Origin: Brachybacterium ginsengisoli
GTDB taxonomy: Bacteria > Actinomycetota > Actinomycetes > Actinomycetales > Dermabacteraceae
Length of the DNA stretch: 64,000 nucleotides
Assembly: GCF_002407065.1 (NCBI RefSeq)
Contig: NZ_CP023564.1
Span: 806,001-870,000, forward strand
Direction: 5' to 3'
Every line of letters begins with the position of its first letter. Positions within the stretch are counted from its first letter, which is position 1. The position numbers and the translations under genes are program-made. The notes under the pieces were generated by a model that was not told the DNA's origin, searched no databases, and was given only the letters and a program-made list of their open reading frames with translations. Positions 8,246 to 17,332 of the stretch are shown piece by piece.

Positions 8246-10975
8246 TCACTTCTTCGCGGTGGAGGCCTTCTTCGTGGTGGTGGCCTTCTTCGCGGGAGCG
8301 CGCTTCGCGGGCGCCTTCTTCTTCACCGGACCCTTGGCACGCTTCTCCGCGAGCTTCTCGATCGCGACCTTCTCGGTGATCTCCTCGACCCTCTCGGTCG
8401 CGCGCAGCGAGACGTTCGTGGTGCCGTCGGTGATGTACGGACCGAAGCGGCCATCCTTGATCACGATCGGCTTCTCGCTGGTGGGATCGGTGCCGAGCTC
8501 CTTGAGCGGCGGCTTGGCCGCGGCCCGTCCCCGGGTCTTGGGCTGGGCGTAGATCTTCTCGGCCTCCTCGAGGGTGATCGAGAAGATCTGCTCCTCGGTC
8601 TCCAGGGAGCGGGAGTCGGTGCCCTTCTTCAGGTACGGGCCGTAGCGACCGTTCTGAGCGGTGATCTCGGCGCCGTCCTCACCGGCGCCGACCACGCGCG
8701 GCAGGCTCAGCAGCTTCAGCGCGTCCTCGAGGGAGACGCTCGAGAGGTCCATGGACTTCAGCAGCGAGCCGGTGCGGGGCTTGGGCTGCTTGGACTTGGG
8801 GACCTTCTTGCCGTCGACCGTCTCCGGGTCGGGCAGGATCTCGGTGACGTATGGGCCGTAGCGGCCGTCCTTGGCGACGATCTCGTGCCCGGACTCCGGG
8901 TCGGTGCCGAGCACGCGGCCGTCGTCCTTGGCGCGCTCGAGCATCTCCTTCGCCTTCTCGACGGTCAGCTCGTCGGGCGCGACCTCGTCGGAGACGTTCG
9001 CGCGGCGCGGGTCGGAGCCCTCGACCACCTCGCCGTCCTCATCGCGCACCTGCTGCTCGACGTAGGCGCCGTAGCGGCCCACGCGCAGGGTGATGCCCTC
9101 GCCGATCTCGATCGAGTTGATCGCGCGGGCGTCGATCTCGCCGAGGTCGTCGACCATGGGCTTGAGGCCGATGGGGCCGTCGGTGCCGTCGGAGAGGTAG
9201 AAGTTCTTCAGGTACTCCGAGCGCGCCAGATCGCCCTGGGCCATGCGGTCCAGCTGCTGCTCCATCTGGGCGGTGAAGTCGTAGTCGATGAACGGCCCGA
9301 AGTGCTCCTCCAGCAGGCGGACCACCGCGAAGGCGGTCCAGCTGGGCACCAGGGCGGTGCCGCGTCGCAGCACGTAGCCGCGGTCCTGCACGGTCGCCAC
9401 GGTCGAGGCATAGGTCGAGGGGCGGCCGATGCCGCGGTCCTCGAGCGCCCGCACCAGGGAGGCCTCCGTGTAGCGGGGCGGCGGGGTGGTGGTGTGGCCG
9501 TCGGGCAGGAGTGCGCGGGTCTCGAGCGACTGCCCCTCCGTCATCTGCGGCAGGCGCTTGTCGTCGCCCTTGTCGGAGTCCTCGCCGTAGCGGGAGGCGT
9601 CGCGGCCCTCCTCGTAGGCGGCGAGGAAGCCGCGGAAGGTGATCACGGTGCCGGCGGCGCGGAAGGTCGCGGTGCGGCCGGAGGCCTCCAGCTGCAGCTC
9701 GACGGTGGAGGTGGTGCCCTTGGCATCGGCCATCTGGGAGGCGATGGTGCGCTTCCAGATCAGCTCGTAGAGACGGAACTCGTCACCGGCGAGCTGACCG
9801 GCCACCTCGGCCGGCGTGCGGAAGTGATCGCCCGCGGGGCGGATCGCCTCGTGCGCCTCCTGCGCGGACTGCGACTTGTTCTGGTAGATGCGGGGCTTGT
9901 CCGGCACGTACTGCGAGCCGTAGAGCTCGGCCGCCTGGGCGCGGGAGGCGCGGATCGCCTCGCCCGAGAGCGTCACCGAGTCGGTACGCATGTAGGTGAT
10001 GTACCCGTTCTCGTACAGCGACTGCGCCACCCGCATCGCCTGGCGGGCACCGAGGCGCAGCTTGCGCGAGGCCTCCTGCTGCAGGGAGGAGGTGGTGAAC
10101 GGCGCGGCGGGGCGGCGCGTGTACGGCTTGGACTCGAGCGAGGAGACCGTGGCCGGGGCCTCGCCGAGCACCTCGACGAGGGTCCGGGTGGTCTCCTCGG
10201 TGAGAACGGTCGCGCTCTTCGAGCGGGGCTTCAGGGTGCCGTCGTCGGCGAAGTCGGAGCCGGTGGCGACGCGGGCGCCGTCGACCGTGGCGATCTTGGC
10301 GGTGAACTGGGTGGAGTCCCCGCCGTCCTGGCCGGCGAAGGTGCCGGTGATGTCCCAGTAGTCGGAGGCGACGAAGGCCATGCGCTCGCGCTCGCGCTCG
10401 ACCACCAGACGGGTCGCGACGGACTGCACGCGACCGGCGGAGAGCGACGGCTTGATCTTGCGCCACAGCACCGGCGAGAGCTCGAAGCCGACCAGGCGAT
10501 CCAGGATGCGGCGCGTCTCCTGCGCATCGACCAGGCTCGCGTCGATGTCGCGGGTGTTCTCCAGCGCCGCGCGGATCGCGTCCTTGGTGATCTCGTGGAA
10601 CACCATGCGCTTGACCGGCAGGGACTTCTTGGGCTTGAGGGTCTCCAGCAGGTGCCAGGCGATGGCCTCGCCCTCGCGGTCCTCATCGGTGGCGAGGTAG
10701 AGGGTGTCGGCGTCCTTGAGGGCCTTCTTCAGCTCCGCGACGGTCTTCTTCTTGTCGGGGCTGACGATGTAGAAGGGGTCGAAGCCGTTCTCGATGTCGA
10801 CACCGAACTTCCCGTACGGGCCCTTCTTCATCTCGGCAGGGAGGTCACGAGGCACCGGGATGTCGCGGATGTGGCCCACCGAGGCCTTCACGTCGTACTC
10901 GTCGCCGAGATAACGACCGATGGTCCTGGCCTTCGCCGGGGACTCGACGATCACCAGATGTCGTCCGCCAGTCAC
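8246..10975 (-). CDS. topA: DNA topoisomerase I (type IA)
   Basis: About 909 residues. It relaxes negatively supercoiled DNA through a 5'-phosphotyrosine intermediate. The N-terminal Toprim domain shows HLVIVESPAKARTIG and the acidic ATDEDREGEA. The catalytic tyrosine lies in YITYMRTDS, near residue 320. The C-terminal half carries several RYGPYV/FGPYI-type Topo_C repeats and ends in a Lys/Ala-rich tail (KKKAPAKRAPAKKA) instead of zinc fingers, as is typical of actinobacteria. The frame is open to 11095, but the protein should begin at the GTG at 10975 (MTGGRHLVIVES), preceded by AGGAAGGA. It is leftward, after the PAP2 gene. Confidence 0.95.
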   Translation of the reverse strand: MTGGRHLVIVESPAKARTIGRYLGDEYDVKASVGHIRDIPVPRDLPAEMKKGPYGKFGVDIENGFDPFYIVSPDKKKTVAELKKALKDADTLYLATDEDREGEAIAWHLLETLKPKKSLPVKRMVFHEITKDAIRAALENTRDIDASLVDAQETRRILDRLVGFELSPVLWRKIKPSLSAGRVQSVATRLVVERERERMAFVASDYWDITGTFAGQDGGDSTQFTAKIATVDGARVATGSDFADDGTLKPRSKSATVLTEETTRTLVEVLGEAPATVSSLESKPYTRRPAAPFTTSSLQQEASRKLRLGARQAMRVAQSLYENGYITYMRTDSVTLSGEAIRASRAQAAELYGSQYVPDKPRIYQNKSQSAQEAHEAIRPAGDHFRTPAEVAGQLAGDEFRLYELIWKRTIASQMADAKGTTSTVELQLEASGRTATFRAAGTVITFRGFLAAYEEGRDASRYGEDSDKGDDKRLPQMTEGQSLETRALLPDGHTTTPPPRYTEASLVRALEDRGIGRPSTYASTVATVQDRGYVLRRGTALVPSWTAFAVVRLLEEHFGPFIDYDFTAQMEQQLDRMAQGDLARSEYLKNFYLSDGTDGPIGLKPMVDDLGEIDARAINSIEIGEGITLRVGRYGAYVEQQVRDEDGEVVEGSDPRRANVSDEVAPDELTVEKAKEMLERAKDDGRVLGTDPESGHEIVAKDGRYGPYVTEILPDPETVDGKKVPKSKQPKPRTGSLLKSMDLSSVSLEDALKLLSLPRVVGAGEDGAEITAQNGRYGPYLKKGTDSRSLETEEQIFSITLEEAEKIYAQPKTRGRAAAKPPLKELGTDPTSEKPIVIKDGRFGPYITDGTTNVSLRATERVEEITEKVAIEKLAEKRAKGPVKKKAPAKRAPAKKATTTKKASTAKK

Positions 10976-11084
10976 GTTGCTGTGTCCTTCCTCGCCGCGT
11001 CGTCTCGCGGCCCGTCTGCCGTGCCCGAATGCCGTGGCCGAATGCCGTGCTCCGGGATGAACCGGGCACATGCTCGGCGCGTGC

Positions 11085-12080
11085 TCACGGTACACGCTCC
11101 GCGGAAGGGCTCCTGTGTGACGTCGGAGCGCGCAGCAGCAGCGTCAGCGCCATCCACGCGGCCGTGCCGCCGCCGATCAGCACAGCCGTGTCCACGAAGG
11201 AGGAGACCTGCAGGGCCGCGTCGTCCAGCTCCAGCGGGCGCGGCAGGGAGGCCAGGCCGAGGCCCCCGACCACGAGACCTGCCGCTCCGAGCACCATCAG
11301 CAGCACGGCCACCGCGCGTTCGGCGAGGGGGAGGCGCGGTCGATGGGAGAGATCGATCGGGGCGCCGTCGCGCCGACGACGACCGCGGTCCGGCCGGGCA
11401 GCGGCGCGGGCGCGCCGACGACGGACCCCCATGCCCTCGAGGGCGAGGATGAGGAAGGTCCACGCCGCGACCACCGTGATCGCGCCCACCACATCGCTGG
11501 GCCGGTGCCACCCGACCACGAGCGTGCCGATCCCGGCCGCCGCGGTCCACACCGCGCCCACCGGGGCCAGGACCACGCGCGACCGGCCGCCGGCCAGCAC
11601 GAGGGCGATGATCGCGGTCGCCGCCAGGGTGGTGTGCCCGGAGGGGAAGGAGTTGGGGGTGAGGTCGATGCCGGGCCCGAGCGCCTCCCGGGTGACCAGC
11701 AGACGCTTGATCACCTGCGTGGTGAGGTTCGCCCCGAGCACGAGGGTGGCGATTCCCACCAGCTGCCCGGGTCGCCGACGCACCAGCACCAGCACCACCG
11801 CGAGTGCCAGCAGAGCGCTGACCACGGGCACGCTGACCGTGCCCACCGCGATCTCGGCATAGGTGGACAGACGGCCCTCGTGCTCGGTGGCCCCGGAGAA
11901 GATCAGCTGGTCCAGACGCTGACCGCTCGCGGTCCCGACGGCGAGGCGGGACAGGCCCACGATCGCGACCGCGCACACGGCGGCGGCGAGGAAGGAGAGC
12001 AGGGGGCGCAGCACGCCGCCCACGCGGGGCGTGGTCCCGTTGTCGGGTGCGGTGCTGCCCGGTGCGGTCTCGGTGTTCAC
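11085..12080 (-). CDS. PAP2-family membrane phosphatase
   Basis: 331 residues with about six or seven membrane helices. Phosphatase motifs are visible: KRLLVTRE as a weak first motif, NSFPSGHTTLA with the catalytic His, and VGWHRPSDVVGA with the second His and Asp. These enzymes dephosphorylate lipid phosphates such as undecaprenyl pyrophosphate or phosphatidate. The GTG start at 12080 overlaps the methyltransferase stop (GTGA). After the catalytic core come a basic segment and two further helices. The same frame stays open for several kilobases upstream, which is an effect of high GC and not a giant gene. Confidence 0.88.
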   Translation of the reverse strand: MNTETAPGSTAPDNGTTPRVGGVLRPLLSFLAAAVCAVAIVGLSRLAVGTASGQRLDQLIFSGATEHEGRLSTYAEIAVGTVSVPVVSALLALAVVLVLVRRRPGQLVGIATLVLGANLTTQVIKRLLVTREALGPGIDLTPNSFPSGHTTLAATAIIALVLAGGRSRVVLAPVGAVWTAAAGIGTLVVGWHRPSDVVGAITVVAAWTFLILALEGMGVRRRRARAAARPDRGRRRRDGAPIDLSHRPRLPLAERAVAVLLMVLGAAGLVVGGLGLASLPRPLELDDAALQVSSFVDTAVLIGGGTAAWMALTLLLRAPTSHRSPSAERVP

Positions 12081-13657
12081 AGCGTCACCATCCCGGTGAT
12101 GATCAGCTCGCGCACGACGGGCAGGACCCGGGAGAGGGTCTCCTCCTCGTCCGCATCGGTGAGCGCGCACACGGCGCCGATCACCTGGCCGAGGGTGAGG
12201 GTGCCGTCCAGGGCCCCGACGGTGGCCGCCAGCTGCTGGTCGGCGCGCACGCTGCGGGCGAAGCCGGCTCCCTGCACCAGCTCGATGAGCATCGGATCCC
12301 ACTCGCCCGGGGTGAGGTGGCGTCGTTCGACGACGTCCTCGGCCCGCACCGGGCGGGCCGCGGCGAGGGCCGCGTCGTCGAGGTCGGCGAGGGTCGACAT
12401 CGCGCGCAGGCCCGCGGCCAGATGCGGGGCGAGGGCTCCGCTGCCGGTGGCCGGGACCTGCTCGGTGCGCAGCGCGCCGGGTCGCGGGGCGGGGCCGGAC
12501 GCTGCGGGGGCGGATCCGGGATCCGCGGCATCGGGGCGACGAAGCAGCAGGTAGCCGAAGCCGATCCGGGCCACCTCGCGACGCTCGAGATCGTCCAGCC
12601 AGGCGCCCACCAGCGGCGCCCACTGAGGATCGCGGTCGATGATCCCGCCGTCGCGCACCCAGGTCTCGGCGTACTGCGCCGGGTCCTCCTGCTCGCGCTG
12701 GAGCACCCAGGCGTCGACCCCGTCGGCGCCGGCGTCCTGCAGCCAGGTGCGGGGATGGGCGTCCCAGGACTCCGGGTCGGTGATCTCCCAGTTCCCGAGC
12801 ATGACCGCGCTGCCGCCCTGAGCCAGATGCCCGGGCAGGTCGTGCAGCAGCTCCGCCAGCAGCGTGTCCCCGGCGCGGCCTCCGTCGCGGTAGGTCCAGG
12901 TGGTGGAGTCGTCCTCGGGGGTGCGGGGAGTGATGACGAAGGGCGGGTTGGAGACGATGAGGTCGAAGCTCTCCCCGGTCACCGGCTCCAGCAGCGATCC
13001 CTGGCGCAGCTCGATCTTGATGTCGTTGAGCGCCGCGTTGAAGGCGGCGAAGGAGAGGGCGCGCTCGGAGAGGTCGGTGGCGACCACGTGCTCCGCGTGA
13101 CGGGAGGCGTGCAGGGCCTGGATACCGCCGCCGCAGCCCAGGTCCAGGACCTTCCGCACCGGGGCGCGCGGGGTGATCCGGGCCAGGGTGAGGGAGGCGC
13201 CGCCCACCCCGAGCACATGCTCGGGGCCGAGGGGGCGGGAGGTCGCGAGCTCCGAGAGGTCCGAGGCGATCCACCAGCCGATCTGCCCGGCGTCGTCCTG
13301 CGCGGAGTACGGCGCGAGGTCCACCAGGGCGCGCACCGATCCGTCGGTCGGTGTCACGAGCCCCAGGCGCTCCGCGCCGTCCACGCCGAGCGTGGGCAGG
13401 GCGGTCTCCAGCTGGTCGCGTGCAACGACCGCGCCCAGGGTGAACAGGCGCAGCAGCACGGCCGCCGGATCCGGCAGCGGGGCCAGCGCCCGGTGGGCGG
13501 GCACGGGGTTCTCCCGGCCCAGCGCGGACGCGGCCACCGGTCCGAGCAGCTGCTCGACGGTGGCGGAGGTGTAGGAGCTCGCCGCGAGGTCCGCGCGCAG
13601 GGCGGCGATCTCCTCGGGCAGGACCCGCGGGGGGTCGATCGGGACGTCGGTCGGCAT
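12077..13657 (-). CDS. SAM-dependent methyltransferase with extra N- and C-terminal domains
   Basis: 526 residues. The central domain has the SAM-binding LDLGCGGGIQAL near residue 165 and the NPPFVI motif (about 230) of N6-adenine, rRNA-guanine or release-factor glutamine methylases. About 150 residues lie before it and 220 after it. This layout matches an actinobacterial family that I recall as DUF7059-methyltransferase-DUF7782. The substrate (rRNA, DNA or protein) is unknown. The minus-strand CACAAT (13670-13665) 7 bases before the ATG suggests a leaderless transcript. It is divergent from the helicase and overlaps the PAP2 gene. Confidence 0.85.
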   Translation of the reverse strand: MPTDVPIDPPRVLPEEIAALRADLAASSYTSATVEQLLGPVAASALGRENPVPAHRALAPLPDPAAVLLRLFTLGAVVARDQLETALPTLGVDGAERLGLVTPTDGSVRALVDLAPYSAQDDAGQIGWWIASDLSELATSRPLGPEHVLGVGGASLTLARITPRAPVRKVLDLGCGGGIQALHASRHAEHVVATDLSERALSFAAFNAALNDIKIELRQGSLLEPVTGESFDLIVSNPPFVITPRTPEDDSTTWTYRDGGRAGDTLLAELLHDLPGHLAQGGSAVMLGNWEITDPESWDAHPRTWLQDAGADGVDAWVLQREQEDPAQYAETWVRDGGIIDRDPQWAPLVGAWLDDLERREVARIGFGYLLLRRPDAADPGSAPAASGPAPRPGALRTEQVPATGSGALAPHLAAGLRAMSTLADLDDAALAAARPVRAEDVVERRHLTPGEWDPMLIELVQGAGFARSVRADQQLAATVGALDGTLTLGQVIGAVCALTDADEEETLSRVLPVVRELIITGMVTL

Positions 13658-13751
13658 GGCTACGATTGTGCCCCAGCCATCTGGACCGACGTCGAAGGCC
13701 TGGTGGAGGAGATGCGCAGGCCCTGTGGGCGCTGCAGGGAGGTGGGAGCGG

Positions 13752-16241
13752 ATGAGGGCAGGTCGAGCACCCGAGCTCCTCGCCGACCTCTCCGCTCCGC
13801 TGATCCGACGCACCTGCCTCACCCACGTGGAGCGGCGCGCGGCGCGACCGGGACGTCGGGGCAGCTTCCCGGAGTGGACGGATCCGCGGCTCGTCGCGCA
13901 CCTCGCCGAGCGCGGCATCACCGCGCCCTGGATCCATCAGGAGCAGGCGGCGCAGCTCGCCCATGATGGACAGGACGTGGTGCTCGCCACGGCGACCGCG
14001 TCGGGGAAATCCCTCGCCTACCTGCTGCCGATGCTGACGGCGATCGGTGCGCGCGAGCACGACGGCGAGGCGCCGCGGGCGACCGCGCTCTACCTCTCGC
14101 CCACCAAGGCCCTGGCCGCGGATCAGCTGACGAACATCACGGCGATGGCGGACGGCGCCGGGATCCGCGACGCTCGGGTGGCGGTCTACGACGGGGACAC
14201 CCCCGCCGAGCAGCGCCGATGGGTGCGTCGGCACGCCTCGATCGTGCTGACCAACCCGGACATGCTGCATTTCGGGATCCTGCCCGGGCACGAGCAGTGG
14301 GCCCACTTCTTCCGCGCCCTGCGCTACGTGGTCATCGACGAGTGCCACAGCTACCGGGGCGTGTTCGGAAGCCATGTCTCCCTCGTGATCCGCCGCCTGC
14401 GCCGGATCGCGGCGCACTACCGCGCCGATCCCACCTTCGTCCTCGCCTCGGCGACCACGGCGAACCCGGAGCTCTCCGCCTCGCGGCTGATCGGGCGGGA
14501 CGTCGAGGCGGTCACCGAGGACGGCTCCCCGCGGGCGGGGCTGACGATCGGACTGTGGGAGCCGGGGACCCGCACCCGCGTCGACGGGCGCGGGGATCCG
14601 GCGCGATGGGCCGACCGGGACGGCCGGGCGGACCCACCGCCCGAGGAGCAGGATCTCGATCACCCGGATCTCGATGCCCCCGACCTCGAGGACGGCGAAG
14701 GCGGGGGATCCTCGCCGCGCCGGGCCGAGGACCCGCTGCGCCGGTCCGCGACCAGCGAGGCCGCGGCGATCCTCGCCGATCTCGTGGAGCGCGAGGTGCA
14801 GACCCTGGTCTTCGCGCGTTCCCGGCGCGGGGCCGAGCTGGTCGCCGGCGGGGCACGTCGCCTGCTCGAGCAGAAGGCAGAGCAGGGCGGGGGGCCGCAG
14901 CTCGCCGAGCGCGCCGGGAGGGTCGCCGCCTATCGCGGCGGGTATCTCGCACGGGAGCGGCGCCAGCTGGAGGACGCCCTGCGCTCGGGCGAGCTGCAGG
15001 CCCTGGCCTCGACCAATGCCCTCGAGCTCGGCATCGACATCGCCGGTCTGGACGCGGTGGTGGTGGCCGGCTGGCCCGGCACCCGGGCTTCGCTGTGGCA
15101 GCAGTTCGGCCGGGCCGGGCGCAGCCAGGACGCCGACGGCGGCGCACTGGCCCTGTTCGTCGCGCGCGAGGATCCCCTGGACACCTACGTGGTCCACCAC
15201 CCCGAGACGATCTTCGGCGCGGAGGTCGAGGCCTCGGTGTTCGACCCCGGCAATCCGTACGTGATGACCCCTCATTTGTGCGCCGCGGCCTCCGAGCTCG
15301 CGATCCGCGACGGCGAGGAGGAGATCTTCGGGCCCACCGCCCGGGACCTGCTCACCACGCTCGCCGCCCGCGGAGTGCTGCGCTCGCGGCCCACCGGCTG
15401 GTACTGGACGATGAGCGAGTCCGCACATCAGCTCACCGACCTGCGGGGCAGCGGCGGGGAGCCGGTGCGGATCGTCGAGCAGGCCAGCGGGGTGCTGCTG
15501 GGCACCGTGGACGCCGCGAGCGCCCATACCCAGGTCCACGACGGCGCCGTGTACCTCCACCAGGGCACGAACTACGTGGTCGACCATCTCGACGTCGACC
15601 AGGCGGTGGCCTTCGTGCACCGGGAGGATCCGCTGCACAGCACCCATCCGCAGACCGCCTCGACCCTGCGGATCCGGCAGGTCGATCGCGAGGTGGAGTG
15701 GGCCGAGGGCGTGCGGCTCTGCTTCGGCACCGTGGACGTGACCGACCAGGTCACCGGCTATCAGGTCCGCGACGTGTTCACCCAGGCCGTCCTGGCCCAG
15801 CACCCGCTGGACCTGCCTCCGCGCACCCTCACCACCAAGGCGGTGTGGTGGGTCATCCCCCAGGAGAGCGCCGACGCCGCGGAGATCCCGGGGGAGGAGC
15901 TGCCCGGGGCCCTGCACGCCGCCGAGCACGCCGCCATCTCGATGCTGCCGCTGCTGGCCACCTGCGACCGGTGGGACATCGGCGGACTCTCCGCCGCGCA
16001 GCACGAGGACACCGGGTCGCCGACGATCTTCGTCTACGACGGCGCGCCCGGCGGGGCCGGATTCGCCGAGCGCGGGGCCGACGACGCCGCGGCCTGGGTG
16101 CGGGCCACCGCCGACATGATCGGCGAGTGCGGCTGCGAGGCGGGCTGTCCCGCCTGCGTGGTCTCCCCGAAGTGCGGCAACGGCAACGAGCCGCTGTCCA
16201 AGGCGCAGGCGGTGCGACTGCTGGAGCTGCTGCGGCCCTGA
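13752..16241 (+). CDS. DEAD/DEAH-box helicase with C-terminal cysteine cluster (MrfA/YprA-like)
   Basis: About 829 residues. A superfamily 2 helicase: P-loop ATATASGKSLAYLLP near residue 85, motif II IDECHSYRG, motif III ASATTANP, and the motif V/VI region STNALELGIDIAGLD and QQFGRAGR. An acidic low-complexity insertion lies between the two RecA domains (about residues 295-330). The C-terminus has four cysteines (CGCEAGCPAC...KCGNG), the signature of MrfA-type helicases, which in Bacillus act in repair of mitomycin-type damage. The start at 13752 follows GGGAGGTGGGAG; the frame opens further upstream at 13656, which would overlap the divergent gene. Confidence 0.88.
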   Translation: MRAGRAPELLADLSAPLIRRTCLTHVERRAARPGRRGSFPEWTDPRLVAHLAERGITAPWIHQEQAAQLAHDGQDVVLATATASGKSLAYLLPMLTAIGAREHDGEAPRATALYLSPTKALAADQLTNITAMADGAGIRDARVAVYDGDTPAEQRRWVRRHASIVLTNPDMLHFGILPGHEQWAHFFRALRYVVIDECHSYRGVFGSHVSLVIRRLRRIAAHYRADPTFVLASATTANPELSASRLIGRDVEAVTEDGSPRAGLTIGLWEPGTRTRVDGRGDPARWADRDGRADPPPEEQDLDHPDLDAPDLEDGEGGGSSPRRAEDPLRRSATSEAAAILADLVEREVQTLVFARSRRGAELVAGGARRLLEQKAEQGGGPQLAERAGRVAAYRGGYLARERRQLEDALRSGELQALASTNALELGIDIAGLDAVVVAGWPGTRASLWQQFGRAGRSQDADGGALALFVAREDPLDTYVVHHPETIFGAEVEASVFDPGNPYVMTPHLCAAASELAIRDGEEEIFGPTARDLLTTLAARGVLRSRPTGWYWTMSESAHQLTDLRGSGGEPVRIVEQASGVLLGTVDAASAHTQVHDGAVYLHQGTNYVVDHLDVDQAVAFVHREDPLHSTHPQTASTLRIRQVDREVEWAEGVRLCFGTVDVTDQVTGYQVRDVFTQAVLAQHPLDLPPRTLTTKAVWWVIPQESADAAEIPGEELPGALHAAEHAAISMLPLLATCDRWDIGGLSAAQHEDTGSPTIFVYDGAPGGAGFAERGADDAAAWVRATADMIGECGCEAGCPACVVSPKCGNGNEPLSKAQAVRLLELLRP

Positions 16242-16246
16242 GCCCG

Positions 16247-16579
16247 TCATGGTCGCTCCTCGGGGCCGGGCCCTGCCCGGGACCGGGCCGAGGCGGCGGG
16301 CAGCGGGGAGGCGTCGACCTCGACGGTCACCAGCACGTCCCACTCCCGCTGCTCGCATTGGAGCAGCCGGGCCCCGTTCCGGGTGGCGACGTCGGCGGCG
16401 ATCCGGCAGGGATGGGCGTGCGCGACGGCCACGGCGTCCGCCGCGGCGAGCGAGGAGAGGTCCGCGGCCGTCGCGGCCCGGGACTGGGCTATCAGCCCGG
16501 TGCCCAGCAGGGACAGCCCCGCCACCATCGTGGTGGCCGCACCGGTCCAGGCCAGCACGGAGGCGGCGCCGGTGCTCAC
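16247..16579 (-). CDS. Rv3654c-like / TadE-like small membrane protein
   Basis: 110 residues. One N-terminal helix (STGAASVLAWTGAATTMVAGLS) is followed by an Ala-rich region with two cysteines (AHPCRI, LLQCEQ). This matches the Rv3654c family that closes actinobacterial Tad loci. The GTG start overlaps the TadE-like stop (GTGA). It is probably exported and assembled as a minor pseudopilin-like subunit, but that is inferred from position. The stop is 5 bp from the convergent helicase stop. Confidence 0.8.
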   Translation of the reverse strand: MSTGAASVLAWTGAATTMVAGLSLLGTGLIAQSRAATAADLSSLAAADAVAVAHAHPCRIAADVATRNGARLLQCEQREWDVLVTVEVDASPLPAASARSRAGPGPEERP

Positions 16580-16971
16580 GGCGCACCACTTTCGAGCAGC
16601 TGTGGTTCGCGCCGCGCCTCCGCATCGGCGCTGAGAGTCCAGCCCGCTCCGGACAGCGGACCGGTCGGGGCCTCGAGGGTGCGGCGCACCTCGACCCGGA
16701 CCCACTCGCCCGACCCGGAGATCGAGATCTGCAGGTCCTCGCCGCCGATCCGTCGGGCGACCTCCACGGCAGCGGCGGAATCCTCGCCGCGGGCGAGCTC
16801 GCGTGCGGCGCCACGGGCCGCGCTCTCGAGGCGCACCTGGGAGCCGAGGCCCACCCCGGTCAGCAGCAGGACCATCACCATCACGACCACCACGGGCAGC
16901 ACGATGGCGGTCTCCGCGGTGGCGGACCCCCGGTCGTCCCCGAGCAGGGACGACCGGGCGGACCGCGGCAT
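16576..16971 (-). CDS. TadE-family minor pilin-like protein
   Basis: 131 residues. The N-terminus DDRGSATAETAIVLPVVVVM is a class IV prepilin-like signal: a cleavage Gly, then Glu at +5, then a hydrophobic helix, as in TadE pseudopilins. The remainder is a small extracytoplasmic domain. The ATG shares one base with the preceding TGA (TGATG). It belongs to the Tad operon. Confidence 0.85.
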   Translation of the reverse strand: MPRSARSSLLGDDRGSATAETAIVLPVVVVMVMVLLLTGVGLGSQVRLESAARGAARELARGEDSAAAVEVARRIGGEDLQISISGSGEWVRVEVRRTLEAPTGPLSGAGWTLSADAEARREPQLLESGAP

Positions 16972-17171
16972 CACATCCCCTTGGACAGGGCCGAGGTGAT
17001 GATGGACATCAGCATCTCGCGCACCTCCCCGGACGCCAGCAGGGCGACCAGGACGGCGGCGAAGCCGCAGGCGGCGAGCACGGTGATGGCGTACTCGGCG
17101 GTCGAGGCGCCGGTCTCGTCGCGCAGTGCGCGATCGAGGGTGCGGCGCAGTCGCACCAGGGTGTGGGACAT
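16971..17171 (-). CDS. DUF4244 protein, Flp-pilin-like
   Basis: 66 residues. A basic N-terminus is followed by DETGASTAEYAI and a hydrophobic helix. The Gly followed by four residues and then Glu-Tyr is the Flp prepilin processing pattern, so this is probably the major pilin-like subunit. A strong ribosome site (GAAGGAGG, 5 bases before ATG) suggests higher expression than its neighbours, as expected for a pilin. The upstream gap to tadBC is 161 bp, the only large gap in the operon. Confidence 0.85.
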   Translation of the reverse strand: MSHTLVRLRRTLDRALRDETGASTAEYAITVLAACGFAAVLVALLASGEVREMLMSIITSALSKGM

Positions 17172-17332
17172 GGTGTCCTCCTTCGGATCGTGGACGGAGG
17201 GGTCTCCGCCCGGGGGTGCGGCCGGAGCCGCAGGTCCCGCAGCGGCGGTCGCCGTCGCGGGGCGGCGGCCGGGGCCGCCGAGCGCCGACCCGGGAGGGCC
17301 GGTGCGCCGGGCAGTGCCCGGGGGTCTGTCCC
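17172..17332. other. Gap between tadBC and the pilin gene
   Basis: 161 bp of GC-rich DNA with short inverted repeats (for example GCGGCGGCCGGGGCCGCC near 17261-17278). No ORF or clear promoter was seen. It may hold a processing or promoter site giving separate control of the pilin genes. Confidence 0.3.

Noticed and set aside
8885-11452. An 855-codon rightward frame opposite topA
   Set aside because: It is the antisense shadow of topA; its composition (His, Gly, Arg and Val-rich) has no family pattern, while the opposite strand shows all topoisomerase motifs.
11085-16814. A single leftward open frame of 1909 codons
   Set aside because: It spans the PAP2 gene in frame, but the rest is antisense or out of frame to the methyltransferase and helicase, whose motifs are clear. 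High GC makes stop codons rare.
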